9,690 nucleotides of DNA from ATZT02 sp964655115 (GTDB lineage Bacteria > Actinomycetota > Actinomycetes > S36-B12 > UBA5976), in contig CAZZKM010000032.1 in the NCBI GenBank assembly GCA_964655115.1, positions 1-9,690 of the forward strand, in the 5' to 3' direction. Made by a program: the position numbers and the translations under genes. The notes below the pieces were generated by a model. The model made no database searches, was not told the DNA's origin, and saw only the letters and a program-made list of their open reading frames with translations. Position 1 is the first letter of the stretch. The number at the start of each line of letters is the position of its first letter. This document shows positions 1 to 7,862 of the stretch, in pieces.

Positions 1-1
1 T

Positions 2-115
2 TTTAAAATTTTGATGGAAGAATTACCAAATCTACTAAGTCAACCACCAGGAATTTTAAGAATTGATCCTTTGAGAATGTTTATTCAAAAAGATTTAGTT
101 GACGCCAGTTTTTAA
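2..115 (+). CDS. 3' end of an unidentified plus-strand gene, convergent with the DUF3566 gene
   Basis: An open frame enters from the left edge and runs 37 codons to a TAA at 113-115. The visible tail ends in RIDPLRMFIQKDLVDASF. It has mixed charged and hydrophobic residues, no low-complexity runs and AT-rich codons like the neighbours, so it reads as a genuine protein end rather than a chance frame. An internal ATG at 14-16 is more likely a methionine codon than the start, because the frame stays open to the edge. I do not recognise the family, and 37 residues are too few to name one. It is the only plus-strand gene in the window and converges on the DUF3566 gene; the two stop codons overlap in a shared TTAA at 112-115. 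In many actinobacteria tRNA-Ile and tRNA-Ala genes follow at this position, but none are visible here. Confidence 0.55.
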   Translation, partial: FKILMEELPNLLSQPPGILRIDPLRMFIQKDLVDASF

Positions 116-546
116 AGATCATCAGTTAAAGTAATTTCCCAACCGCCTACATATTCTGCAAACATGTTGTAAATTACTGAAAAAATTCCTGCAAGTAATG
201 TCCAAGTAACCACTTGAAAAACAGTAAATACACTTCCGATAAAAATAATTCTTGGCAGTGATAAAAGACTAACAATATTAAATCCTGCTCCACCAATTCC
301 AAAAATATCAGTTAGCAAACCAGTTGCTGCATCAATTGTGCCGCTAAATTTTGCAACTGACCAAAGCATAATTAATGCCACAATTGAAGCTAAACCAAAA
401 GCTAATGACAAAATAAAAGTTGTTTTAATTACTGACATTGGATTTATATAAGAAATTCTTAATCTTGATCTTTTGCTACCAGTTTTTGTTGTGGGCATAC
501 TTTGAGTTACTTGAAATCTTGATTTAGAACTTTTTGGACTACTCAT
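112..546 (-). CDS. DUF3566 family membrane protein (Rv0007-like)
   Basis: A 144-residue integral membrane protein. Residues 1-30 form a basic, Ser/Thr-rich cytoplasmic tail. Two hydrophobic segments follow at about 41-65 and 99-125, separated by a Gly-rich loop (GIFGIGGAGFN-like, around 80-90), and the acidic C-terminus is ITLTDDL. DUF3566 proteins are characteristic of Actinobacteria and sit directly downstream of gyrA, as Rv0007 does in M. tuberculosis. Their biochemical role is not established; a link to the cell envelope or division is only suspected. The ATG at 544-546 lies inside the end of gyrA, giving an 8-base overlap that suggests translational coupling with gyrase. No strong Shine-Dalgarno precedes it, which fits coupling. 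The family call rests on the two-helix layout, the basic N-terminal tail and the gene position. Confidence 0.85.
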   Translation of the reverse strand: MSSPKSSKSRFQVTQSMPTTKTGSKRSRLRISYINPMSVIKTTFILSLAFGLASIVALIMLWSVAKFSGTIDAATGLLTDIFGIGGAGFNIVSLLSLPRIIFIGSVFTVFQVVTWTLLAGIFSVIYNMFAEYVGGWEITLTDDL

Positions 547-3019
547 TTTCTACATCCACAGCTTTTGTGACAGCCACAACTTTTACTCCCTTTGGAACTT
601 TCATCATTGAAACTCCCATAGTGTCTCTTCCTGTTGCTCTGATTTCTTTTACTTGAGTTCTTAAAACTACTCCATTTGAGGCTATCGCAAATAGTTCATC
701 GGTTTCTTGTGCGATGAATGCTCCTACTAAAGATCCTCTGGAATCTTCGCTAATTCTCATCGCTCGAACTCCTTGTGTGCCACGACCCTTTGAAACCCAT
801 TCAGATTCTTGGGTGCGTTTGGCAAATCCTGCATCTGTTGCTGTAACTAAAAATGATTTTGGTTCAACTACAGACATGCTTAGTAATTCATCAGTTTTAT
901 TTTTAAATCTAATTCCAATTACACCAGTGGTTGCTCTTCCTGCAGATTTTAAAGAATCTTCTGCAACAGAGCATCTAACTGAAAAACCTTTTTTAGAAAC
1001 TAAAATAACATCATTTTTCTTAGAAACTAATTGAGCAGAAATTACTCGATCATTTGGTTTTAAATTAATGCCAATAATTCCACCACTTCTTGTTGAGTCA
1101 TATTCAGATAATGGTGATTTTTTAATCATTCCTTTAGCAGTTGCTAATAATAAATAAGGTGCTTGTTCATAATTTTTAATTGATAGGACTGCTGCAATTT
1201 TTTCTTCAGGTTGAAAACTTAAAAGATTTGCTACGTGTTGTCCTTTAGCATCTCTTCCTTTATCTGGAAGCTCGTGCACTTTTGTTCTATAAACTCTTCC
1301 TCTATCAGAAAACACAAGTAACCAATCATGAGTGGAAGCGACGAAGAAGTGTTCAATAACATCGTCTTCTCTTAAAGCAGCACCTTTTATTCCTTTGCCA
1401 CCTCTTTTTTGAGCCCGATAAAGATCGGATCTAGTTCTTTTTACATACCCTCCACGACTAATTGTTACTACGACATCTTCTGCTTTGATGAAATCTTCTG
1501 CGGATTTGTCGCCTTCATCTGCCACAAACTTTGTTCTTCTATCATCACCATATTTTGTAGCTATTTCATTTAATTCTTCAGCAATTATTTTTCTTTGTCT
1601 TTCTGGTTTACTCAAAATATCTTTGTAATCTTTAATTGATTTCATTAATTCTTCATATTCATCAGTAATTTTTTGACGTTCTAAGGCAGCAAGTTTTCTT
1701 AACTGCATATCTAAAATTGCAGTTGCTTGAATTTCATCGATTTTTAATAGTTTTTGTAATCCAGATTTAGCATCTTCAACTGTTTTAGATTTTCTGATTA
1801 AGGCAATAACTTCATCTAATTTATCCAGTGCTTTTAAAAGTGCCGATAAAATATGGGCTCTTTTTTCTGCTTCGCTTAATCTAAATTTGGTTCTTCTTTG
1901 AATTACTTCAATTTGATGTTCTATCCAATGAGAAATAAATAAATCAATACTTAAAGTTCTTGGCACACCATCAACTAGGGCCAACATATTTGCCCCAAAA
2001 GTGTCTTCTAATTGGGTGTGTTTATATAAGTTATTTAAAACAACTTTTGCAACGGCGTCTTTCTTTAAAACAATTACAATTCTCATTCCAGTTCTAGAAG
2101 ATGAATCATCTCTTAAATCTGAAATTCCAGTTATTTTTCCAGTGTCAACAAGTTCAGCTATTTTTAGTTTTAAGTTATCTGGATTTACTTGATAAGGAAG
2201 TTCAGTAATTACTAAATTTTGTCTACCTTTGCCATCTTCGCTAACTTCCACAACTGCACGCAATGTGATTGAACCGCGACCTGTTTTATATGCATCATCA
2301 ATTCCGTTTCGACCAACAATTAATCCACCTGTTGGAAAATCTGGACCTTTGACATGTTCTTTAACGGCTTTAAATAATTCTTCTTTTGTTGCTTTTGGAT
2401 TTTCTAACGCCCACAAAATTGCATTTGTTACTTCTCTTAAATTATGCGGTGGAATGTTTGTTGCCATTCCCACAGCAATTCCACTTGAACCATTAACTAA
2501 AAGATTTGGAATTCTTGCCGGTAAAACTGTTGGTTCTTGAGTTCTTCCGTCATAGTTAGGAATGAAATCAATAGTGTCTTCATCAATATCTCTGACCATT
2601 TCCATAGCTAATTGAGACATTCTTGATTCGGTGTAACGCATTGCTGCGGCACCATCATTTCCTGGTGAACCAAAATTTCCTTGTCCGGTAACTAATGGAT
2701 AACGCATCACCCACTCTTGAGCTAAACGAACTAATGTGTCATAAATTGCTGTATCACCATGTGGATGATAATTACCCATAACATCACCGACGATGCGAGA
2801 ACATTTTGTGAAACTTCGATCAGGTCTATAACCACCGTCGTACATTGCATAAATAACACGGCGATGAACTGGTTTTAATCCATCTCTAATATCTGGTAAA
2901 GCTCTGCCAACAATTACACTCATCGCGTAATCTAAATAACTTCGAGACATCTCCGAACGTAAATCAACTGGTTCAACGCGTCCTGAATTTTCAGGTAATT
3001 TGGTTTGTTTTGTTGCCAT
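539..3019 (-). CDS. gyrA: DNA gyrase subunit A
   Basis: The 826-residue breakage-reunion subunit of DNA gyrase, which with GyrB forms the A2B2 enzyme that introduces negative supercoils using ATP. The N-terminal winged-helix/tower part spans about 20-500. The catalytic tyrosine is Y129 in AAMRYTESR. The quinolone-determining region HPHGDTAIYD at 85-94 uses the same numbering as M. tuberculosis, with T90 and D94, so no classical resistance substitution is apparent. A coiled-coil region lies at about 380-480. The C-terminal DNA-wrapping beta-pinwheel runs from about 511 to 818 and carries the GyrA box QKRGGKG at 537-543, which distinguishes gyrase A from topoisomerase IV ParC. The ATG at 3017-3019 directly follows the gyrB stop (TAAATG), and the gene ends with TAG overlapping the DUF3566 start. 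Length is normal for Actinobacteria. Confidence 0.98.
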   Translation of the reverse strand: MATKQTKLPENSGRVEPVDLRSEMSRSYLDYAMSVIVGRALPDIRDGLKPVHRRVIYAMYDGGYRPDRSFTKCSRIVGDVMGNYHPHGDTAIYDTLVRLAQEWVMRYPLVTGQGNFGSPGNDGAAAMRYTESRMSQLAMEMVRDIDEDTIDFIPNYDGRTQEPTVLPARIPNLLVNGSSGIAVGMATNIPPHNLREVTNAILWALENPKATKEELFKAVKEHVKGPDFPTGGLIVGRNGIDDAYKTGRGSITLRAVVEVSEDGKGRQNLVITELPYQVNPDNLKLKIAELVDTGKITGISDLRDDSSSRTGMRIVIVLKKDAVAKVVLNNLYKHTQLEDTFGANMLALVDGVPRTLSIDLFISHWIEHQIEVIQRRTKFRLSEAEKRAHILSALLKALDKLDEVIALIRKSKTVEDAKSGLQKLLKIDEIQATAILDMQLRKLAALERQKITDEYEELMKSIKDYKDILSKPERQRKIIAEELNEIATKYGDDRRTKFVADEGDKSAEDFIKAEDVVVTISRGGYVKRTRSDLYRAQKRGGKGIKGAALREDDVIEHFFVASTHDWLLVFSDRGRVYRTKVHELPDKGRDAKGQHVANLLSFQPEEKIAAVLSIKNYEQAPYLLLATAKGMIKKSPLSEYDSTRSGGIIGINLKPNDRVISAQLVSKKNDVILVSKKGFSVRCSVAEDSLKSAGRATTGVIGIRFKNKTDELLSMSVVEPKSFLVTATDAGFAKRTQESEWVSKGRGTQGVRAMRISEDSRGSLVGAFIAQETDELFAIASNGVVLRTQVKEIRATGRDTMGVSMMKVPKGVKVVAVTKAVDVENE

Positions 3020-4969
3020 TTAAATATCCAAGAACCTAACATCGCGAGCATTGTGTTGAATAAAACTTCTTCTTGATTCAACGTCTTCACCCATTAGCAC
3101 GTTAAATAATTCATCAGCTGCTGCTGCATCATCAAGAGTTACTCTCAATAAAACTCTTGATTCTGGATTCATTGTGGTTTCCCACAATTCATCAGCATTC
3201 ATTTCACCTAAACCTTTATATCTTTGTAATGCTTCTTCTTTAGGAAGTTTTTTGCCAGCTTTTAAACCTGCTTCAATAAGTCCGTCTTTTTCTCTTTCGG
3301 TATATGCATAACTTGGACTTTCTTTAATCCATTTGATTTTGTATAGCGGAGGTTGTCCTAAATAAACATGTCCTAAATCAATTAAAGGTCTCATAAATCT
3401 AAAAAGAAGAGTTAGAAGCAATGTTCTGATGTGTTGGCCATCAACATCAGCATCTGCCATGAGGATTAATTTGTGATATCTAAGTTTGTTGGCATCAAAT
3501 TCTTCTTGTACGCCTGTGCCAAGTGCTGAAACTAATGCTTGGACTTCGGTGTTAGCTAAAACTTTGTCTAATCTTGCTTTTTCAACATTTAGGATTTTTC
3601 CTCTAATAGGTAGAATTGCTTGGGTGCGAGAATCTCTACCGTTTTTGGCAGAACCGCCTGCAGAATCACCTTCCACAATGTAGAGCTCACATTGGGATGG
3701 ATCAGTGGATTGGCAATCACTTAATTTTCCAGGCAAACCTGAGGAACCTAACAGGCCTTTTCTAGATCTTGCTAAATCTCTTGCTTTTCTAGCAGCAAGT
3801 CTTGCTGTTGCTGCAGAAACTGCTTTTCGGGCAACATCTTTTCCTTCACTTGGATGTTCTTCAAACCATTTAGCTAATAAATCATTTGTCATAGTTTGCA
3901 CAAATGTTTTAGCTTCAGTATTTCCTAATTTAGTTTTCGTTTGACCTTCAAATTGTGGTTCTCTAAGTTTTACTGAAACTATTGCCGTTAGACCTTCTCT
4001 AATATCTTCACCTGTTAGTTTTGGATCTTTTTCTTTTAATACTCCCCATTGTTTTGCATATTTATTTACTGTGGCAGTTAATGCTGCACGAAATCCTTCT
4101 TCATGCATTCCACCTTCATGAGTATTAATTGTGTTTGCAAATGTGTAAACAGCTTCTTGATAACCAAAATTCCATTGCAATGCAACTTCAGCACTTAAGC
4201 CTTTTTTCTTATCTTCGTTTTCAATATGAATTACATCTTTATGAACTAAAGTTTCACCTTTTGCTTTGTTTAAAAAATTTACAAAGTCAACAATTCCGCC
4301 GTCATATTTGTAGTTAACAATTCTTTTTTCACCTTTTTCATCAAGGCGATCTTTTCTTTCATCTATTAAAGTTAAAGATAAACCTTTATTTAAAAATGCC
4401 ATTTCTCTAAATCGAGTTGACAGAGTGTCGAATGAATATTCTGTAGTTTCAAAAATTTCTTTATCTGCTTTAAAAGTTACTTTGGTACCTGAACCATCAA
4501 TTGCTTTTCCTTTTTTCAAAGCTGTAGTTGGTACACCTTTTTTATAACTTTGAGTCCACAAGAATCCATCACGTTTTACTTCAACATGTAGCTCTGAAGA
4601 CAATGCATTAACAACTGATGCACCCACTCCGTGAAGTCCGCCTGAGACTTGATAACCGCCACCACCGAACTTTCCACCAGCATGTAACACGGTAAAAACT
4701 ACTTCTAGTGCTGGTTTTTTTTCAGTTTTATGTAAATCAACTGGGATGCCACGACCATTATCAATGACACAAATCTTGGAATCATCCAAAATACTTACAA
4801 CAATTTCAGTTGCAAAACCAGCTAGTGCTTCATCAACTGAATTATCAACAATTTCATAAACTAAATGATGTAAACCGCGTTCACCAGTGGAACCGATATA
4901 CATTCCAGGACGTTTTCTAACTGCATCTAAACCTTCAAGAACTTGAATCGCACTGGCGTCATATGACAT
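3020..4969 (-). CDS. gyrB: DNA gyrase subunit B
   Basis: The 649-residue ATPase and TOPRIM subunit of gyrase. The N-terminal GHKL ATPase domain shows YEIVDNSVDEALAG at 38-51 with catalytic base E39, DNGRGIP at 70-76 and the ATP-lid glycines GLHGVG at 111-116. The transducer domain follows to about residue 400. The TOPRIM domain has EGDSAGG at 433-439 (metal ligand E433) and DADVDG at 506-511 (D506 and D508). The C-terminal block RYKGLGEMNADELWETTMNP at 583-602 and the ending VRFLDI are standard. It lacks the roughly 165-residue TOPRIM insertion of enterobacterial GyrB, as expected for Actinobacteria. The start at MSYDASAIQVLEGLDAVRKR matches the family, but the nearest good ribosome-binding site (AGGAG) lies 14 bases upstream, which is unusually far. 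It is followed without spacing by gyrA. Confidence 0.98.
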   Translation of the reverse strand: MSYDASAIQVLEGLDAVRKRPGMYIGSTGERGLHHLVYEIVDNSVDEALAGFATEIVVSILDDSKICVIDNGRGIPVDLHKTEKKPALEVVFTVLHAGGKFGGGGYQVSGGLHGVGASVVNALSSELHVEVKRDGFLWTQSYKKGVPTTALKKGKAIDGSGTKVTFKADKEIFETTEYSFDTLSTRFREMAFLNKGLSLTLIDERKDRLDEKGEKRIVNYKYDGGIVDFVNFLNKAKGETLVHKDVIHIENEDKKKGLSAEVALQWNFGYQEAVYTFANTINTHEGGMHEEGFRAALTATVNKYAKQWGVLKEKDPKLTGEDIREGLTAIVSVKLREPQFEGQTKTKLGNTEAKTFVQTMTNDLLAKWFEEHPSEGKDVARKAVSAATARLAARKARDLARSRKGLLGSSGLPGKLSDCQSTDPSQCELYIVEGDSAGGSAKNGRDSRTQAILPIRGKILNVEKARLDKVLANTEVQALVSALGTGVQEEFDANKLRYHKLILMADADVDGQHIRTLLLTLLFRFMRPLIDLGHVYLGQPPLYKIKWIKESPSYAYTEREKDGLIEAGLKAGKKLPKEEALQRYKGLGEMNADELWETTMNPESRVLLRVTLDDAAAADELFNVLMGEDVESRRSFIQHNARDVRFLDI

Positions 4970-5072
4970 AAGTTTTGATTCAACTCCTAAAAATGAAATT
5001 TGTAAAAATTGTTGACGAGTTATGACAATTCTAGTGTGTTGTTACAGGTGTGAAATCGGCTGATAGGCCTTT
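4970..5072 (-). promoter_or_regulatory. dciA-gyrB intergenic region with candidate gyrB promoter
   Basis: This 103-bp spacer is the longest gap in the gene cluster outside oriC and the obvious place for a gyrase promoter. On the minus strand a -35-like TTGTCA (plus 5023-5028) is followed after 18 bases by a -10-like TACAAA, and a separate -10-like TAGAAT lies at 5028-5033 without a convincing -35. Neither is strong and they compete. An AGGAG Shine-Dalgarno-like element lies 14 bases before the gyrB ATG. I see no convincing rho-independent terminator after dciA. That a promoter exists here is inferred from spacing and from gyrB having its own promoter in mycobacteria. Confidence 0.35.
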
Positions 5073-5469
5073 TTAGTAGTCATTTTTACGCATAGAAGGC
5101 ACTCTCCATAAGCCTTTTTGCGTAGGTTTTGCTGGTCCATAAACTTTTAGGGTCTTGACAACACCATCTCCAACCTCTAGCGCAATTCTTTTCTTTAAAT
5201 CACTACTTAAAAGTCTTATTTGAGTTGCCCAAGTTGATGAATCAGCTCTTAAAATTAGTTCATTTATATCTGCATTAAAAATTTCTATTGAAACATGTGA
5301 TGCAATTTCATCTCCAACAATTTCATTCCATCTAGAAATTAGATTTGCAACAGATGTTGGTTGTTGCCAACCAAAATCTTTAACAATTTTTTTCAAAACT
5401 TTATCTATTTTTTGCGGATCTCTATGATCTGGATGTGCTCCACTTCTAAATTCTTCACTTCTACCAAAT
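5073..5469 (-). CDS. dciA: DciA (DUF721) helicase-loading protein, 5' end lost in assembly gap
   Basis: A DUF721/DciA family protein, orthologous by position to M. tuberculosis Rv0004. DciA proteins assist loading and function of the replicative helicase DnaB in bacteria lacking DnaC/DnaI loaders. The frame is open for 131 residues from the N run to TAA at 5073-5075. The leading part FGRSEEFRSGAHPDHRDPQ is typical of actinobacterial members, which have a charged N-terminal tail ending in a GxxPDxRDPQ-like motif. The KH-like DUF721 domain then begins around KIVKDFGWQQP and includes SRWNEIVGDEIASHV. A TTG at 5396 could serve as a start, but it would cut off this family-specific segment and lacks support. 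The true start therefore lies within or beyond the gap. The visible C-terminus ends in MRKNDY. Confidence 0.88.
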
Positions 5470-5569
5470 NNNNNNNNNNNNNNNNNNNNNNNNNNNNNNN
5501 NNNNNNNNNNNNNNNNNNNNNNNNNNNNNNNNNNNNNNNNNNNNNNNNNNNNNNNNNNNNNNNNNNNNN
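5470..5569. other. assembly gap of exactly 100 N
   Basis: Exactly 100 unresolved bases lie between recF and dciA. The round number suggests a placeholder for a gap of unknown size. The missing sequence should hold the last few dozen codons of recF and the dciA start, together probably more than 100 bases judged by family lengths. Any reading frame drawn through the N run is arbitrary. Confidence 0.98.
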
Positions 5570-6558
5570 GAAGTGTCTAGTTCAGCAAACACATCATCAA
5601 GCACCAAAACTGGATCTCCTGCTCTTGAATTTGCCTTTAAAAGATCAAAAGAAGCAAGTTTTAAAGCTAGTGCTACCGACCAAGATTCACCATGGCTTGC
5701 ATAACCTTTGGCAGGAAGTTCACCAATTGTTATTTCTACATCATCTCTATGTGGTCCAACTAATGTTAAGCCTCGATCTAATTCATCAAGTTGTCTTTCT
5801 TTAATTTTTTCACCCATTTGTACTTTCAAATCTTCCAAAGTCATCTCAAATGAAGAAACATTTGGTAAATATTTAATATTTAATGCTTTACTAGAGGGTG
5901 CTAACTCAGCATAAGCCTTTGAAACATAAGGTAATAAATCATTTATTAGTTGATTTCTATAAAAAGTAATTTGGCTTCCTAGATTAATTAATTGTTGATT
6001 CCAAATATCTAATGTTGATAACACTGAATCTTGATTATTTTTCCTTGCTACATAAGAACTTTTTAGAAGTGCATTTCTTTGTTTTAAAACTCTTTCATAA
6101 TCTGTTTTTAAACTAATATAAACAGGGCTTTTTTGCACCAGTAAGTAATCTAAAAAATATCTTCGTTCACTTGGATCCCCTTTTACTAACACTAAATCTT
6201 CAGGAGAAAAAGTAATTGTTTGTAAAATGCCTAAAACTTCTTTAGTTTTCTTACATTCTGATCCGTTTAATTTTGCTTTGTTAGATTTTCCAGGCCAAAT
6301 TTCAATTTCAATCCAGTTAGTCCGATCTTGATATTTAACACCGGTTCTAATAATTGCTCTAGGTTGATTTAATTTAATTAGCGGTAAATCTTGAGACACT
6401 CGATGTGATGAAAAAGTGGCGCAATAAGAAATAGCTTCAACTAAATTTGTTTTTCCTTGTCCATTACTTCCAATAAAAGTGGTTATTCCAGGTTCTAAGT
6501 TGACTTCAACAAACGAATAGTTTCGAAAATCTACCGCTGTTAGTGAAATAACGTGCAC
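5570..6558 (-). CDS. recF: RecF recombination mediator, 3' end lost in assembly gap
   Basis: RecF, an SMC-like ABC ATPase that works with RecO and RecR to load RecA at single-strand gaps and stalled forks. The visible 329 complete residues include Walker A GSNGQGKT at 30-37, a helical arm region at about 120-260, the actinobacterial signature SHGESWSVALALKLA at 288-302 and Walker B VLVLDDVFAELD at 317-328. The last partial codon, TCN, is necessarily serine, giving LDTS at the gap edge. Family members continue for several dozen residues more, now missing. The start is GTG (6556-6558) giving MHVISLTAVDFRNY, which aligns with RecF N-termini. It lies 6 bases after the dnaN stop with no clear Shine-Dalgarno, so translation may be coupled to dnaN. 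An apparent ending Ile-Trp-stop across the N run at 5461 is an artefact. Confidence 0.95.
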
Positions 6559-6564
6559 AAGTTT

Positions 6565-7686
6565 TTAGCCAGCTAAACGAACCGGCATGATCAAATAACG
6601 ATAGGAGTCATCGTTTACTCCTTCATTATTTACTCCACTTAAGACCGCTGGTTTTGAAGCCGCAGTAAAACTCATTCGAGTTATAGGAGCATTAACACTT
6701 GCTAGTCCGTCTTTTAAGTAAGCGGCATTAAATGCAATTTCTAAACCTTCACCATTTAAAGTTAAGCCCACAATTTCTTCTGCTGTCGCATCTTCGCCAG
6801 CTCCTGCTCTTAAAACTAATTCATTGTTTCTAAAATCTAAACGAATTGGCGTATTTCTTTCTGCAACTAATTCAACTCTTTTTATTGCATCTAAAAGTTC
6901 TTGAGTTGAAACATCTGCTGTAGAAGTTGATTCACTTGGTAACAAAGATCTGTATTTTGGAAAATCTGCATCTAATAATCTTGTTGTAGTGCGTCTTCCT
7001 TCACCTTCAAAACCCATTAATTTATCTTTATCTGATGCAAGAGAAATTAATATTTCGTTTGAATTTAAAAATCCTTTAGCGCCTTCTGCCAAAGTTCGTG
7101 CCGGAACCAAAACCGCTGTAGAAACTTTTGGATCATTTGGATTCCAAGAAAATTCTTTAACAGCTAAACGATATCTATCAGTTGCTGCCAATGTGATTGT
7201 ATTTCCTTCAATTTCAACTCTAATTCCTGTAAGCATTGGTAATGATTCATCTCTTCCTGCAGCAACTGCAACTTGTGCTACAGATTCTGCAAATACTTTT
7301 GCTTTTGCAGATCCACTTGTTTTAGGCAATGGTGGAAGAGTTGGATAATCATCAGGTGGCAGTGTTGGTAATGCAAAATTTGCTTTACCGCATTTAATTT
7401 CTAATCTTGAACCATTCAATGTTCCAATAACTGGTTGATTCGGTAATGATCTTGAAATATCTGCAAATAATTTTCCTGAAACTAAAACTTTTCCACTTGC
7501 AGAAATTCCTGCATCAAAACTAACTCGAGAAGAAACCTCATAATCAAAAGCAGAAAGCGTTAAAGAATTTTTGTCAGCTTCGATTAAAATTCCGGCCAAC
7601 ATTGGTTGGGCAGGTCTGGCAGGTAAAGTTCTAGCGGCCCAAGCAACAGCCTCTGCTAAAACATCTCTTTCAACTTGAAACTTCAT
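6565..7686 (-). CDS. dnaN: DNA polymerase III beta sliding clamp
   Basis: A 373-residue beta clamp, the ring-shaped dimer that tethers DNA polymerase III to DNA and serves as a docking hub for other replication and repair proteins. The N-terminus MKFQVERDVLAEAVAWAART and the three repeated clamp domains (about 1-120, 121-250 and 251-373) fit the family length. The segment DYPTLPPLP marks the end of domain I, and GRDESLPMLTGIRVE and ATDRYRLAV lie in domain II. The C-terminus YRYLIMPVRLAG carries the conserved MPVRL at 367-371, which lines the peptide-binding groove. The ATG at 7684-7686 is preceded by a purine-rich but weak AAAGAAAGAA ribosome-binding region. It is the first gene downstream of oriC on the leftward replichore. 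Confidence 0.97.
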   Translation of the reverse strand: MKFQVERDVLAEAVAWAARTLPARPAQPMLAGILIEADKNSLTLSAFDYEVSSRVSFDAGISASGKVLVSGKLFADISRSLPNQPVIGTLNGSRLEIKCGKANFALPTLPPDDYPTLPPLPKTSGSAKAKVFAESVAQVAVAAGRDESLPMLTGIRVEIEGNTITLAATDRYRLAVKEFSWNPNDPKVSTAVLVPARTLAEGAKGFLNSNEILISLASDKDKLMGFEGEGRRTTTRLLDADFPKYRSLLPSESTSTADVSTQELLDAIKRVELVAERNTPIRLDFRNNELVLRAGAGEDATAEEIVGLTLNGEGLEIAFNAAYLKDGLASVNAPITRMSFTAASKPAVLSGVNNEGVNDDSYRYLIMPVRLAG

Positions 7687-7761
7687 ATGTTCTTTCTTTA
7701 AATCTTTAGTATTACCGGGTTGTAATTCTTCGAACTCTTTAATTTAGACCAATGCTTTCAT

Positions 7762-7793
7762 GCTCTTAGACGCAGGGAAAGGGGTAAAAGAGC
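7762..7793 (-). other. weak inverted repeat in the dnaN leader
   Basis: GCTCTT at 7762-7767 pairs perfectly with AAGAGC at 7788-7793 around a 20-base loop, upstream of dnaN. The 6-bp stem is short and the loop long, so it may be fortuitous. Confidence 0.2.
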
Positions 7794-7819
7794 GTAATTT
7801 TTAAAACTCCTATTAGTAG

Positions 7820-7843
7820 TTGATTTATATATATTTATATAAC
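7820..7843. other. AT-rich DNA unwinding element
   Basis: Twenty-four bases, nearly all A/T, with alternating TA steps (TTATATATATTTATATAA). It lies next to the DnaA-trio array and on the side away from the DnaA boxes, where strand opening is expected to begin in the known unwinding-system layout. Confidence 0.7.
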
Positions 7844-7858
7844 TAGTAGTAGTAATAG
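7844..7858 (+). promoter_or_regulatory. DnaA-trio array (origin unwinding motif)
   Basis: The plus strand reads TAGTAGTAGTAATAG, five consecutive triplets. Read 3' to 5' these are GAT-AAT-GAT-GAT-GAT, matching the DnaA-trio consensus 3'-(G/A)A(T/A)-5', which in Bacillus subtilis binds DnaA as single-stranded DNA and specifies opening. The flanks agree with the described unwinding system: AT-rich DNA on the 5' side of this strand, a G/C block (GGGC, 7858-7861) on the 3' side, then DnaA-box-like sequences. The weak part is the adjacent boxes, which have two mismatches each. Confidence 0.75.
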
Positions 7859-7862
7859 GGCT

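Larger units (their letters stand above)
7809..7859. repeat. 7-bp inverted repeat flanking the AT-rich unwinding region
   Basis: CCTATTA at 7809-7815 and its exact reverse complement TAATAGG at 7853-7859 bracket a 37-base core that is largely A/T (around TTATATATATTTATATAA). The right arm overlaps the end of the DnaA-trio array. The left arm runs into two further TAG triplets (7814-7819) in the same orientation as the main array. Confidence 0.5.

Noticed and set aside
85..94. Quinolone-resistance substitution in the GyrA protein (residue numbers)
   Set aside because: Residues T90 and D94 are ordinary wild-type states in many bacteria; no resistance can be inferred.
3705..3944. Plus-strand frames antisense to gyrB and gyrA
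   Set aside because: All overlap strongly conserved gyrase motifs on the minus strand and encode no recognisable protein.
5051..5072. Possible hairpin terminator after dciA (GGC/GCC around TATCA)
   Set aside because: Only about 3 bp of stem and no following U-run; not a credible terminator.
5361..5804. Plus-strand open frame crossing the N run
   Set aside because: It depends on unknown bases and is antisense to clear recF and dciA coding sequence.
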